Part shown: positions 23,110 through 32,342 of the stretch, piece after piece
Position numbering within the stretch: the first letter of the stretch is position 1
Layout of the letters: each line of letters begins with the position of its first letter
From: Acuticoccus mangrovi
GTDB taxonomy: Bacteria; Pseudomonadota; Alphaproteobacteria; Rhizobiales; Amorphaceae
Assembly: GCF_016411865.1 (NCBI RefSeq)
Contig: NZ_JAEKJA010000006.1
Coordinates: 186,001-250,000, forward strand
Direction of reading: 5' to 3'
DNA length: 64,000 bases
The notes under the pieces: generated by a model
The model's database searches: none
Told to the model about the DNA's origin: nothing
Seen by the model: the letters and a program-made list of their open reading frames with translations, nothing else
Position numbers and translations under genes: made by a program

Positions 23110-24363
23110 ATGAATGCTGAACGGCCCGACGACGGCCCGCCACCTCTTGGCATGCCGATGGGCGAGTTCGTCGCCTTGATGGCCATCCTGATGGCGCTCA
23201 CCGCGCTGTCGACCGACATCATGTTGGGGGTGCTGCCCGACATCGCCGCGGACTTCTCGCTCGAGGGTGCCAACGAGCAGCAGTTCATGATCACCGTCTA
23301 CATGATCGCGTTCGCTGTCGGCCACGTGTTCGTGGGGCCGCTGTCGGACCGGCTCGGGCGCAAGCCGGTGCTGATCGGTGGCCTTCTCGTCTACGCCGTC
23401 GGCTCGGTGATCGCGATCCTCGCCCACAGCTACACGCTCCTGCTGGTGGCGCGGGCGATCCAGGGCTTCGGCGCGTCGGCGCCACGGGTGGTGGCGGTGG
23501 CGGTGGTGCGCGACCGCTTCGTCGGCCGCGCCATGAGCCAGGTGATGAGCTTCGTGATGACGGTGTTCATCATGCTGCCGGTCATCGCTCCCGCGCTCGG
23601 CAGCATCATCGCGGCCTCCGGCTCGTGGCACCCGATCTTCACCTTCCTCCTGGTGGTCGCGATCGCGACGACGGCTTGGGTGATGCTGCGCCTGCCGGAG
23701 ACCAACCCGGTGTCGGGGGAGGGGGCGCGGGCGCCCGTCGGCCTGCGCCTCGCCCTCGAGACCATTGTCGAGAGCCGCCAGACGATGGGCTACATGCTGG
23801 CGCTCGGCTTCGTGTTCGGCTGCCTCGTCACCTACATCACCTCCACGCAGCAGCTGTTCGCCGACGTCTACGGCATCGTGCGCTGGTTCCCGGCGGTGTT
23901 CGCCTCGGTCGCCGGCGGCATGATGGTGGCGACCCTCGTCAACGCCCGCCTGGTGCGGCACGCCGGGATGCGGCGTCTGTCGCACGGCGGGCTCATCGCC
24001 CTCGTTGTCGTGTCGGTGGTCATGAACGTCGTGGGGTTGGCCCTCGACGGTCCGCTGCCGATCTGGCTCCTCGTCGCCTACCTTGCCACATGCTTCTTCC
24101 TGGCCGGCCTGGTGATGCCCAACTTCAACGCCATCGCGATGGAGCCGCTCGGGCGCATCGCGGGCACCGGATCGGCCTTCATCGGCTTCGTGATGACGGG
24201 AATCGGCGCGATCCTCGGCGGCGCTGTGGGGCAGCTCTACGACGGCACGCCGCAGCCGCTGCTCCTCGGTTTCCTCGTCTATTCGACGGTGTCGCTCACC
24301 GTCGTGATGGTGACGGAGCGCGGCCGTCTCCTCGAGCCGGCGAAGGTGCACGCAACTCGATAG
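23110..24363 (+). CDS. MFS multidrug efflux transporter, Bcr/CflA family
   Basis: A 417-residue 12-helix major facilitator of the DHA1 drug:proton antiporter group. The motif-A loop between helices 2 and 3 is GPLSDRLGRKPVLIGG. The first helix carries ALTALSTDIMLGVLPDIAADF, as in Bcr/CflA proteins, and ARAIQGFGASAPRVVAVAVVR is the helix 4 region. Start ATG 23110 was chosen for GAAGGA at 23096-23101; the frame is open nine codons further upstream. It follows the AbrB-like gene after 44 bases and may share its transcript. Confidence 0.88.
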   Translation: MNAERPDDGPPPLGMPMGEFVALMAILMALTALSTDIMLGVLPDIAADFSLEGANEQQFMITVYMIAFAVGHVFVGPLSDRLGRKPVLIGGLLVYAVGSVIAILAHSYTLLLVARAIQGFGASAPRVVAVAVVRDRFVGRAMSQVMSFVMTVFIMLPVIAPALGSIIAASGSWHPIFTFLLVVAIATTAWVMLRLPETNPVSGEGARAPVGLRLALETIVESRQTMGYMLALGFVFGCLVTYITSTQQLFADVYGIVRWFPAVFASVAGGMMVATLVNARLVRHAGMRRLSHGGLIALVVVSVVMNVVGLALDGPLPIWLLVAYLATCFFLAGLVMPNFNAIAMEPLGRIAGTGSAFIGFVMTGIGAILGGAVGQLYDGTPQPLLLGFLVYSTVSLTVVMVTERGRLLEPAKVHATR

Positions 24364-24439
24364 CAGAAAATCAACCGGAGGGTGTAGAAGGGCCGATATT
24401 TTGTGCTACCTTATTCGCCAGCTAAGCATGGAGGAGCCG

Positions 24440-24604
24440 ATGTCGGCAGAGGCACGCAAGGCTGCGCTGGAACGCAAGCATGCAGCTCTTGAGGCGGAAC
24501 TCCACTCTCTTTCGGCGCAGCCGGGCCGCGATAGCCTGGCCGCGACGGAGCTGAAGCGCGAAAAGCTCAGATTGAAGGACGAGATCTCTCGACTCAGAAA
24601 CTAG
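24440..24604 (+). CDS. DUF465 (YdcH-like) small coiled-coil protein
   Basis: A 54-residue, highly charged helical protein: ARKAALERKHAALEAEL is followed by LAATELKREKLRLKDEISRL, the DUF465/YdcH pattern of two short antiparallel helices. Common in Proteobacteria as small cytosolic proteins of unknown role. ATG 24440 has GGAGGAG (24430-24436) as SD; an in-frame ATG at 24428 lies before the SD and is rejected. Its own leader is 76 bases after the MFS gene. Confidence 0.85.
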   Translation: MSAEARKAALERKHAALEAELHSLSAQPGRDSLAATELKREKLRLKDEISRLRN

Positions 24605-25474
24605 CCCTCCACCCGCCGTCCGAGCTTCGGGCTCGGCTGGTCGGTTCCCCACGCTCAGCCGATTCCGGCCGCGGAGCGCGGGGCTGAGGCTGGTCGTCCC
24701 CAAGCACAGGTCTGGTGGGCCGGCGCTGCGGCGCGGCACCTTGTCGCAGGTCCGTTGGTGTCGTCCGCTCATGCCTCCCCGCGGTTGCCGCTCGTAGGCG
24801 GCGCTGCTGCGCGGGAGCATTCGGGTGGTCGGCCGTAGCGCGCGGACGGGGCACGCCATCGGGCCGATTGAACGGCACTCGCTCGCACATCGTGGCGAGG
24901 CCTGCGGGCGTCGGCTCGGTGCGTCGACCTTGGTCGGAGAGAGCTGCCGACTGACCGGCACTGCGGCGGCAGGTCGTCTGATGGGCTGCCCGACGGCTCC
25001 CGTCGCGACGAAAGGCTCGTCGCGCCGCCCGTCATCGCTCGGACGGCTGGCTCGGGCGGGCGTCGTGGCGGCGAGGGCACGGCCCGTCCCGTGCTTCGGA
25101 CGGACACACCGACCGGCGTCGCTCGTCGCGACGCTGGCTGCATGGTGGTGTCGCTCGTCGCGTACTGCTCGCGGCGCGGCGGAGGCATGGTCTCTTGCAC
25201 GCGGCTTGGACGACGCGCCGATCCGGCAGGCCGTGGCTGGGGTATGGTCTCTATCCGTGGCGAGGCGGGCGAGTTGTCGCAGCGCCGCCAGGTTCGCTCC
25301 ATGCGTGTGCCCCCGGTGTCCGGTCGGGGGCGTTTCCACCATTCGGCGCATTGGCGTCCGGCACCGGGGGCGGCCTCGCTCGCTTCCGCCGGCCCGAACT
25401 GCCGGTTTGCGCGCCCTGTGGGTTGGTGGCATCGTTCGCGCAGCGCCAACAGAGCGCGCCGCGAGGAGAACGCC
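24605..25474. other. 870-nt interval without a recognisable gene
   Basis: Several frames stay open on both strands because stop codons are rare at this GC content. None has an SD, a family resemblance or sensible composition; translations are Arg/Ser/Pro-rich on all strands. Visible structure: a hairpin CCGAGC-TTCGG-GCTCGG (24620-24636) after the DUF465 gene; an 8-bp stem CGCGACGA/TCGTCGCG with a 5-base loop (25004-25024); and the decamer GCTCGTCGCG three times (25015, 25121, 25153), twice as part of a 13-base repeat GTCGCTCGTCGCG. It ends at the prpE SD. A decayed gene, long leader or unknown RNA are possible. Confidence 0.5.
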
Positions 25475-27370
25475 ATGCCCGGGGAATATGCAGCCACAAT
25501 GGACGCGTGGCGCCAGGATCCTTACGCCTTCTGGCTCGATGCATCCCGTGCGATCGACTGGATCGAGCCCCCGAAAGCCGTCTTCGACGCCACCACCGGT
25601 GCCTACGGCCGCTGGTTTCCCGATGCCGTCTGCAACACCTGCTGGAATGCCGTCGACCGGCACGTGCCGACGCGCGGCCACCAGCTGGCGGTGATCCACG
25701 ATTCCCCGCTCACCGGCACCATCACGCGCTGGACCTACGCCGATCTCGCCGTCCGCGTCGGGGCGATGGCCGCTGTGCTCACCGACTTCGGCATCAAGAA
25801 GGGCGATCGGGTGATCGTCTACATGCCGATGATCCCCGAGACGCTCGTTGCGATGCTCGCCTGCGCCCGCGTCGGGGCCATCCATTCGGTGGTGTTCGGC
25901 GGATTCGCCGCCCGCGAGCTCGCCGCCCGCCTCGACGATTCCGAGCCCTCTCTCATCCTCGCAGCCTCCTGCGGCATCGAGCCCGGCCGCCTCGTGCCCT
26001 ACGAGGACCTCGTCAACGAGGCGCGCGAGATCGCGACCTGCAAGCCTCCGGTGCTGATGTTCCAGCGCCCCCACCATCCGGCCCGGCTCGATGGGCCCGA
26101 CACCCACGACCTCGGCTCGCTCTACGAGGCGGCGCTCGCCGCCGGCCGCACCGTGCCGTGCGAGCCGCTGATGGGCACCGATCCCCTCTATATCCTCTAT
26201 ACCTCCGGCACCACCGGCCACCCGAAAGGCGTGGTGCGCGACAATGCCGGCCACATGGTGGCCCTCGCCTGGTCGATGACCAACGTCTACGGCATCAAGC
26301 CCGGCGAGGTGTTCTGGGCCGCCTCCGACGTCGGCTGGGTGGTGGGCCACTCCTATATCGTCTACGCGCCGCTCCTCATCGGCGCGACCACCGTCCTCTA
26401 CGAGGGCAAGCCCGTCGGCACTCCCGACGCCGGCGCGTTCTGGCGGGTGATCGCCGAGCACGACGTGAAGGCGCTGTTCACCGCGCCGACCGCCATCCGC
26501 GCCGTGAAGAAGGAGGATCCCGACGGCAAGCTGCCCGCCGAGTACGACCTCTCCGGCTTCCGCGCCCTGTTCCTCGCCGGCGAGCGGGCCGATCCCGCCT
26601 CGATCGCCTGGGCCGAGCAGGCTCTCAACGTTCCCGTCCTCGATCATTGGTGGCAGACGGAGACCGGATGGGCGATCGTCGGCAATCCGTTCGGGCTGGA
26701 GCCGCTGCCGGTCAAGCCGGGATCGCCGACCAAGCCGATGCCGGGCTACGACGTCGTCATCCTCTCCGACGCCGGCGAGGAGCTGTCGCAGGGCCGTCTC
26801 GGCAACGTGGTGATCCGCCTGCCGCTGCCGCCCTCGTGCCTGCCCACCCTCTGGGGCGACGACGAGCGCTTCCGCTCCGCCTACCTCACGCGCTTCGAGG
26901 GCTTCTACAACACCTCCGACGCCGGCCTGATCGACGAGGACGGCTACGTCTTCATCATGGCGCGCACCGACGACGTCATCAATGTCGCCGGCCACCGCCT
27001 CTCCACCGGCGTGATGGAAGATGTGCTGACCTCCCATCCCGCGGTGGTGGAATGCGCCGTCGTTGGTGCCGACGATCCCATCAAGGGTCAGGTGCCCGTC
27101 GGCTTCGTGGTGGTGAAACCCGGCACGTCCGTCGACGGGCTCGAGGCCGAACTTGTGGCGAAAGTGCGTCACGAGGTGGGTCCCGTCGCCGCCTTCAAAC
27201 ACGTGATCGCCGTCCCGCGCTTGCCAAAGACCCGTTCGGGCAAGACGTTGCGCGCCACGATGAAGAAGATTGCCGACGGAGAGGCCTACACCATGCCTGC
27301 CACCATCGATGATCCGGGCGCCCTCGCCGATATCGAAAACGCCATGACGCAGCGCAGCGAATCGGCGTGA
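25475..27370 (+). CDS. prpE: Propionyl-CoA synthetase / acyl-CoA synthetase
   Basis: A 631-residue AMP-forming acyl-CoA synthetase of the acetyl/propionyl-CoA synthetase group. It activates propionate or a similar short acid with ATP and CoA. Seen in order: an N-terminal ACAS_N segment (PYAFWLDASRAIDWIEPP), the P-loop YILYTSGTTGHPKGVVRD near residue 240, DHWWQTETGW, and GYVFIMARTDDVINVAGHRL. The catalytic lysine is K590 in TRSGKTLR, the site normally regulated by acetylation. Length and the IDWI start fit PrpE (about 630) better than acetyl-CoA synthetase. ATG 25475 follows GAGGAGAACGCC. It begins an operon with an SDR and a thiolase. Function is fairly safe; the exact acid is less so. Confidence 0.87.
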   Translation: MPGEYAATMDAWRQDPYAFWLDASRAIDWIEPPKAVFDATTGAYGRWFPDAVCNTCWNAVDRHVPTRGHQLAVIHDSPLTGTITRWTYADLAVRVGAMAAVLTDFGIKKGDRVIVYMPMIPETLVAMLACARVGAIHSVVFGGFAARELAARLDDSEPSLILAASCGIEPGRLVPYEDLVNEAREIATCKPPVLMFQRPHHPARLDGPDTHDLGSLYEAALAAGRTVPCEPLMGTDPLYILYTSGTTGHPKGVVRDNAGHMVALAWSMTNVYGIKPGEVFWAASDVGWVVGHSYIVYAPLLIGATTVLYEGKPVGTPDAGAFWRVIAEHDVKALFTAPTAIRAVKKEDPDGKLPAEYDLSGFRALFLAGERADPASIAWAEQALNVPVLDHWWQTETGWAIVGNPFGLEPLPVKPGSPTKPMPGYDVVILSDAGEELSQGRLGNVVIRLPLPPSCLPTLWGDDERFRSAYLTRFEGFYNTSDAGLIDEDGYVFIMARTDDVINVAGHRLSTGVMEDVLTSHPAVVECAVVGADDPIKGQVPVGFVVVKPGTSVDGLEAELVAKVRHEVGPVAAFKHVIAVPRLPKTRSGKTLRATMKKIADGEAYTMPATIDDPGALADIENAMTQRSESA

Positions 27371-28155
27371 GGGGGCTCGACGGCAAGGTCGCCATCGTCA
27401 CCGGCGGCGCCCGCGGGATCGGGCGCGCCATCGCTGAGCGCCTCTGTGCCGAGGGCAGCAAGGTCATGATCGCCGACCTCGACGCCGCCGCCGGCCAGAA
27501 GGTGGCCCGGGCGATCGGCAGCGAAGATTGCATCCGCGCCACCGAGTGCGACGTCGCCGAGAAGCTCGACGTGCGCAACCTCCTCGCAGCGACGCGCGAT
27601 GCCTTCGGCCCCATCGACGTGCTCGTCAACAACGCCGGCATCGTCGGCGGCGCCGAGTTTCTCGACCTCAAGGAGGACGACTTCGACCGCGTGATGGCGG
27701 TGAACCTCAAGGGCGCCTTCATCCTCAGCCAGGCCGTCGCCCGCCACATGGTGGAGCGGGTCAAGGCGGGGGAGACGCCGGGCGCGATCGTCAACATGAG
27801 CTCGGTGAACGCCGTCTTCGCGCTGCCCACCCAGGTCGCCTACTCGATCTCCAAGGCGGGGATCTCGCAATTGACCCGGGTCGCCGCCCTGTCGCTCGCG
27901 CCCTACGGCATCCGCGTCAACGCCGTCGGGCCCGGCTCGATCATGACCGACATGCTCGCCAGCGTGAACAAGGACGCCGAGGCGCGACGGGTGGTGATGT
28001 CGCGCACCCCGATGCGTCGTATCGGCGCGCCGGAGGAGATCGCCTCCATCGTCGCCTTCCTCGCCTCGGAGGAGGCGAGCTACATGACCGGCCAGACGGT
28101 GTTCGCCGACGGTGGCCGCCTGCCGCTCAACTATACCGTCCCGACCGAGGCCTAG
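27367..28155 (+). CDS. SDR family oxidoreductase
   Basis: A 262-residue classical short-chain dehydrogenase. The cofactor-binding motif is VTGGARGIGRAIA (TGxxxGxG), with VLVNNAGIVGG in the middle. The catalytic residues are Ser in NMSSVNAVF and Tyr/Lys in YSISK. The C-terminus ends with the typical TGQTVFADGGRL. GTG 27367 overlaps the prpE stop as GTGA, so translation is coupled. Between an acyl-CoA synthetase and a thiolase it could oxidise a 3-hydroxyacyl-CoA or related alcohol; this is inferred from position. A 180-base gap with no gene follows. Confidence 0.88.
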   Translation: MRGLDGKVAIVTGGARGIGRAIAERLCAEGSKVMIADLDAAAGQKVARAIGSEDCIRATECDVAEKLDVRNLLAATRDAFGPIDVLVNNAGIVGGAEFLDLKEDDFDRVMAVNLKGAFILSQAVARHMVERVKAGETPGAIVNMSSVNAVFALPTQVAYSISKAGISQLTRVAALSLAPYGIRVNAVGPGSIMTDMLASVNKDAEARRVVMSRTPMRRIGAPEEIASIVAFLASEEASYMTGQTVFADGGRLPLNYTVPTEA

Positions 28156-28335
28156 CCGCCCGGCCAGCGACCCGCCGGTGTCGGCTCCCCTTGCTGGCCA
28201 TTGGCGGGCGCCGGACGTAGGGTGTGCGGACGAACCGGCGAGCCGGCCTGTCGACGACGCCGACGGGCGCCTATCTACGTCGGAAGATCATGACAAGACG
28301 CACTGCACGCGTGGCGCGTGGCTGGAGGGACGGAC

Positions 28336-29508
28336 ATGACGGCGGCAATGGTCGGGTGGGCCCACACTCAATTCGGCAAGCTGAGCGAGGAGACGGTCGA
28401 GTCCCTCATCGTGCGCGTCGCCAACGAGGCGATGGAGGATGCCGGCATCGGTCCGGAGGACATCGACGAGATCGTGCTCGGCCACTTCAACGGCGGCTTC
28501 TCGGCGCAGGACTTCACCGCCTCGCTGGTGCTCCAGGCCGACGAGCGGCTGCGCTTCACCCCCGCGACACGCGTTGAGAACGCCTGTGCCACGGGGTCCG
28601 GGGCCATTCATCAAGGCATCAAGACCATCGCCGCCGGCTCGGCTCGCTTCGTGCTCGTCGTCGGCGTGGAGCAGATGACGGCGACGCCGGGCCCGCAGAT
28701 CGCCGAGAACCTGCTGCGTGCGGCCTACCTCAAGGAGGAGGGCGGGATTCCGGCGGGCTTCGCTGGCGTGTTCGGGCAGATCGCCGGCCTCTATTTCCAG
28801 CGCTACGGCGATCAGGCGGACGCTCTCGCCAAGATCGCCGCCAAGAACCACGCGAACGGGGTGAAGAACCCCTACGCGCAGATGCGCAAGGATCTCGGCT
28901 ACGAGTTCTGCCGCACCGAGAGCGACAAGAACCCCATCGTCGCCGGCCCGCTGAAGCGGACGGACTGTTCCCTCGTCTCCGACGGCGCGGCCGCCGTCGT
29001 TCTCGCCGATATTCCGACGGCTCTGTCGCTGAAGAAGGCCGTCGCCTTCCGTGCAACGGCCCACGTGCAGGATTTCCTGCCCCTGTCGCGCCGCGACATC
29101 GTGCGCTTCGAGGGTTGCCGCGAGGCCTGGACCCGCGCCCTCGGTGACGCGCGGGTGGGGCTTGAGGATCTCTCCTTCGTGGAGACGCACGACTGCTTCA
29201 CCATCGCCGAGCTGATCGAGTACGAGGCGATGGGCCTTGCGAAGGAAGGCGAGGGCGCCCGCGCCATCGAGGAGGGGTGGACGCTGCCCGATGGCAAGCT
29301 GCCGGTGAACGTCTCCGGCGGCCTCAAGTCGAAAGGCCATCCGATCGGCGCCACGGGCGTGTCGATGCACGTCATCAGCGCCATGCAGCTCACCGGGACG
29401 GCGGGCGACATGCAGCTGCCGAAGGCCGAGCTCGGCGGCATCTTCAACATGGGCGGCGCAGCGGTCGCCAACTACGTGTCGATCCTGCAGCCGCTCAAGA
29501 GCGCCTGA
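28336..29508 (+). CDS. Thiolase family protein (acetyl-CoA acetyltransferase-like)
   Basis: A 390-residue thiolase of the SCP-x / lipid-transfer-type group. The nucleophilic cysteine is in VENACATGSGAIH. The distal active-site segments are FVETHDCFTIAELIEYE and GGLKSKGHPIGATG, which carries the HPxGA histidine. The N-terminus (AAMVGWAHTQFGKL) is that of acetyl-CoA acetyltransferases, often of unknown specificity. ATG 28336 has GGAGGGACGGAC upstream; the frame is open six codons further. It lies 180 bases after the SDR and probably belongs to the same acyl-CoA pathway as prpE. Confidence 0.87.
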   Translation: MTAAMVGWAHTQFGKLSEETVESLIVRVANEAMEDAGIGPEDIDEIVLGHFNGGFSAQDFTASLVLQADERLRFTPATRVENACATGSGAIHQGIKTIAAGSARFVLVVGVEQMTATPGPQIAENLLRAAYLKEEGGIPAGFAGVFGQIAGLYFQRYGDQADALAKIAAKNHANGVKNPYAQMRKDLGYEFCRTESDKNPIVAGPLKRTDCSLVSDGAAAVVLADIPTALSLKKAVAFRATAHVQDFLPLSRRDIVRFEGCREAWTRALGDARVGLEDLSFVETHDCFTIAELIEYEAMGLAKEGEGARAIEEGWTLPDGKLPVNVSGGLKSKGHPIGATGVSMHVISAMQLTGTAGDMQLPKAELGGIFNMGGAAVANYVSILQPLKSA

Positions 29509-29648
29509 GGTTCACCCGCCGTTCAGCGGCCGGGGCCTAGAGGGTATTTGTGCTGACCTGAGGGTCGGCCCGTTCCGATTGCACGATGCCTTTCGGCGCC
29601 GCCGGCGTGATCACCGCGCCGGCGGACTTTGATGGTGGAGTAGGGGCG

Positions 29649-31028
29649 ATGAGACCACGCGAGTTGACGGCGGTCACGCGTTTCGGCCTCGGACCAAAGC
29701 CCGGCGATATCGCGGCTCTTGCCGGCGACCCTGTCGGCTACGTTCGTGAGCAGTGCTTCCGGCCAAACTCGGCGCTGATCACCGGGCCGGATCTGCCGGA
29801 CTCCGATACGATCCGCAACGACTTCGTTCGCCTGCAGGGGACGTTCCGAGAGGCGCGTCTGTCATTGAAGAAGAGGGGCAGCGACGAGGACGCGCGGGAC
29901 GATTTCCAAAGCGCGGCGAAGGAACGCAACCTCGCCGGGCGCAACATCCAGGCGGCCGAGATCGGCGCCCGCTACGCTCATGGGCTCGCGACGGACGACC
30001 CGTTCGTGGAGCGGCTCGTTCTCTTCTGGGCGAACCACTTCGCCGTGCATCGTCTGAAATCGCCCGTCATGCGCTTCGTGACGGGAGCGTTCGAGCGCGA
30101 GGCGATCCGCCCCTACGTGCTGGCCAACTTCTCCGACATGCTCGCCGCGACGACGACGCATCCAGCGATGCTGCACTACCTCGACAACGATGGCTCCGTC
30201 GCGGCCGACAGTGCCCTCGGGCGTCGTCGTAAGTCGCGCGTCAACGAGAACCTCGCCCGCGAGCTCTTGGAGCTGCACACCCTCGGCGTCGATGGTGGCT
30301 ACACCCAGGCCGATGTGATCGCCGTGGCGCACGTCCTTGCGGGGTGGAACAGCGGGATGTCAGCGAAAAAGCGGTCAGCTTTCCAGAAGACATGGCACGC
30401 GTTCGGCCCGCGCACCATTCTCGGCAAGACCTATCGGGAAAGTGGGAAGAGGCAGATCAAAGCCGTGCTCGCGGATCTCGCCCAGGCGCCGGCGACCGCC
30501 CGCCACATCTCCCGCAAGCTCGCCCGTCACTTCGTTGGCGACAATCCGCCGCCGGCGCTCGTCGACGCGCTCACCAAGTCCTATCTCGCATCGGGTGGCG
30601 ACCTGCGCGAGGTGACCTTGACGCTCGTTGAGAGCGACGCGGCATGGTCGGGCGACGCGGTGAAGGCTGTGCCGCCCTACGATTTCATCGTCGCAGCCGG
30701 ACGGGCGATGCGGCTGAACAAGCTGCCACCCCACTTCGTGATGGTGTCGGCCCGCGATCTCGCGCAGGAGATCTGGGGCCCACCGTCGCCGGCGGGCTGG
30801 CCGGACGACGACGGCGCCTTTCTCGGCGGCGACGCCCTTCTGGAGCGTGTCGACTTCACCCGGGCCGTCAGCCAGCGGTTCGGCCGGGACGTCGACCCGC
30901 GCCAGCTCGCGCGCCAGCTCTTCGGCGATGCGCTCGATCCCTTCGTGGCCGAAGCGGTCGCGCGCGCCGAGGACCGCAACCAAGCCATGGTCCTTCTCTT
31001 GATGAGCCCTGCGTTCCAACGGAGATAG
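29649..31028 (+). CDS. DUF1800 domain protein
   Basis: A 459-residue DUF1800-family protein. Typical segments are RPRELTAVTRFGLGPKPGDI at the N-terminus, ERLVLFWANHFAVHR, the conserved HPAMLHYLDNDGS and NENLARELLELHTLGVDGGY, and the C-terminal DAAWSG. No signal peptide is visible at the chosen start. ATG 29649 (SD GGAGTAGGGG) is used; the frame is open 21 codons further upstream. It is followed by a DUF1501 gene only five bases away. The two families occur as a conserved pair in many bacteria, but their biochemical role is not established. Confidence 0.87.
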   Translation: MRPRELTAVTRFGLGPKPGDIAALAGDPVGYVREQCFRPNSALITGPDLPDSDTIRNDFVRLQGTFREARLSLKKRGSDEDARDDFQSAAKERNLAGRNIQAAEIGARYAHGLATDDPFVERLVLFWANHFAVHRLKSPVMRFVTGAFEREAIRPYVLANFSDMLAATTTHPAMLHYLDNDGSVAADSALGRRRKSRVNENLARELLELHTLGVDGGYTQADVIAVAHVLAGWNSGMSAKKRSAFQKTWHAFGPRTILGKTYRESGKRQIKAVLADLAQAPATARHISRKLARHFVGDNPPPALVDALTKSYLASGGDLREVTLTLVESDAAWSGDAVKAVPPYDFIVAAGRAMRLNKLPPHFVMVSARDLAQEIWGPPSPAGWPDDDGAFLGGDALLERVDFTRAVSQRFGRDVDPRQLARQLFGDALDPFVAEAVARAEDRNQAMVLLLMSPAFQRR

Positions 31029-31033
31029 TCCCC

Positions 31034-32272
31034 GTGTTTGAGCATCCTACACGACGCGGCGTTCTGACCGGTGCCCTCGCTTTCACCGCGTGGGCGACCA
31101 TTCCGAAGATTGCCGTCGCCGCCGGTCCGCGCGATCCGCGGCTGGTGGTGGTGGTCCTGCGCGGGGCGCTCGACGGCATCGCCGCCGTCGCCCCCGTCGG
31201 CGATCCGCACTATGCGGCGTTGCGCGAAGAGTTCGCCTTTCCCACGAGCGGCCCGGACGTCGGTACGCGTCTCGACGACTTCTTCGTCCTGAACAGCCGG
31301 CTTCCGACCGTCGCCGAGCTCTACGGCAAGGGCGAGGCGCTGTTCGTCCACGCGGCCCACAGCCCCTACCGCGAGCGCTCCCACTTCGATGGGCAGGATG
31401 TGCTCGAGAACGGCACCACCTCGCCGATCCACCACCGGGACGGCTGGCTCGGCCGCGCCATCGCCATGCTGCCGGGGGACAGCACGATCGCGAGCCACGG
31501 CGCGTTCGCGGCCGCGAGCTCGACCCCCCTCCTGATGCGCGGCGCATCGAACGTCGTCACCTATCTGCCGGCGGGTCTGCCGGCCGCGTCCGACGACACG
31601 CGAGCGCGTCTCCTGTCGATGTACGAGCATACCGATCCGGTGCTCGCCGGCATTCTCGCCAGCGGTCTCGAGCTCGAAAAGGTGACGGGCTCGGAGAGCG
31701 AGGTGCAGATGGAAGTCGACGCCGGCATGATGGGCATGGAGGTGGGAGGACGCGATCGGCAGATCGTGTCGGCCGCGACCGCCGCGGGCCGCGCCATGGC
31801 GCTCGACGATGGGCCGCGCGTCGGCTTCCTCGACATGGTGGGCTTCGACACTCACCGCGGGCAGAGGGTGATCGACGGGCAGCTCGGCAACACGCTGAGC
31901 GGCCTCGACACGGCGCTTCTGGCGCTGCGCAACGCGCTCGGCGACACCTGGCGCGACACCGTGGTGGCGGTGATCACGGAGTTCGGCCGCACCGTGCGCA
32001 TGAACGGCTCGTGGGGTACCGATCACGGCACGGCGACGGTCGCGATGCTCCTCGGCGGCGCGGTCAAGGGCGGCCGCGTGATCGCCGACTGGCCGGGCCT
32101 TGCCGAGAACGCCCTCTACGAAGGGCGGGACCTCGCCCCCACCACCGATCTGCGGGCGGTGCTGAAGGGGGCTCTGCGCGACCACATGGGCTTCGATCTC
32201 GGCCCCCTCGGGACCACGGTGTTCCCCGACACCGCCGACGTGCGACCCCTCGACGGCCTGATCCGGAGCTGA
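31034..32272 (+). CDS. DUF1501 family protein with twin-arginine-like leader
   Basis: A 412-residue DUF1501 protein, a family related to sulfatase/alkaline-phosphatase folds. The N-terminus TRRGVLTGALAFTAW resembles a Tat signal (RR followed by a hydrophobic stretch), so export in folded form is likely. Conserved parts include VVVVLRGALDGIAAVAP, the HFDGQDVLENG segment, GFDTHRGQ, and VAVITEFGRTVRMNGSWGTDHGTA near the C-terminus. GTG 31034 is used; GGAGA at the end of the DUF1800 gene serves as SD. It works with the preceding DUF1800 protein by conserved pairing. The substrate is unknown. It converges on soxG. Confidence 0.87.
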   Translation: MFEHPTRRGVLTGALAFTAWATIPKIAVAAGPRDPRLVVVVLRGALDGIAAVAPVGDPHYAALREEFAFPTSGPDVGTRLDDFFVLNSRLPTVAELYGKGEALFVHAAHSPYRERSHFDGQDVLENGTTSPIHHRDGWLGRAIAMLPGDSTIASHGAFAAASSTPLLMRGASNVVTYLPAGLPAASDDTRARLLSMYEHTDPVLAGILASGLELEKVTGSESEVQMEVDAGMMGMEVGGRDRQIVSAATAAGRAMALDDGPRVGFLDMVGFDTHRGQRVIDGQLGNTLSGLDTALLALRNALGDTWRDTVVAVITEFGRTVRMNGSWGTDHGTATVAMLLGGAVKGGRVIADWPGLAENALYEGRDLAPTTDLRAVLKGALRDHMGFDLGPLGTTVFPDTADVRPLDGLIRS

Positions 32273-32342
32273 GCCCGATCGGGATCTCGGCCGCCGCGCG
32301 CATTGCGGGTGGCGAGCCGCGCGCGCCTTTCCGGGAGGTGCT

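Noticed and set aside
25091-25474. Upstream extension of prpE by 128 codons
   Set aside because: The family N-terminus and a good SD both point to ATG 25475; the extension is Arg/Ser-rich and unlike any acyl-CoA synthetase.
24769-25497. 242-codon minus-strand frame in the prpE upstream gap
   Set aside because: No SD, no recognisable domain, and biased Arg/Pro/Ser content; overlaps the start of prpE.
24422-27202. 926-codon minus-strand open frame opposite prpE
   Set aside because: Antisense composition without motifs; prpE on the plus strand is complete and convincing.
28156-28335. Terminator or small gene between the SDR and the thiolase
   Set aside because: No stem followed by T residues and no frame with an SD; left as an ordinary gap.
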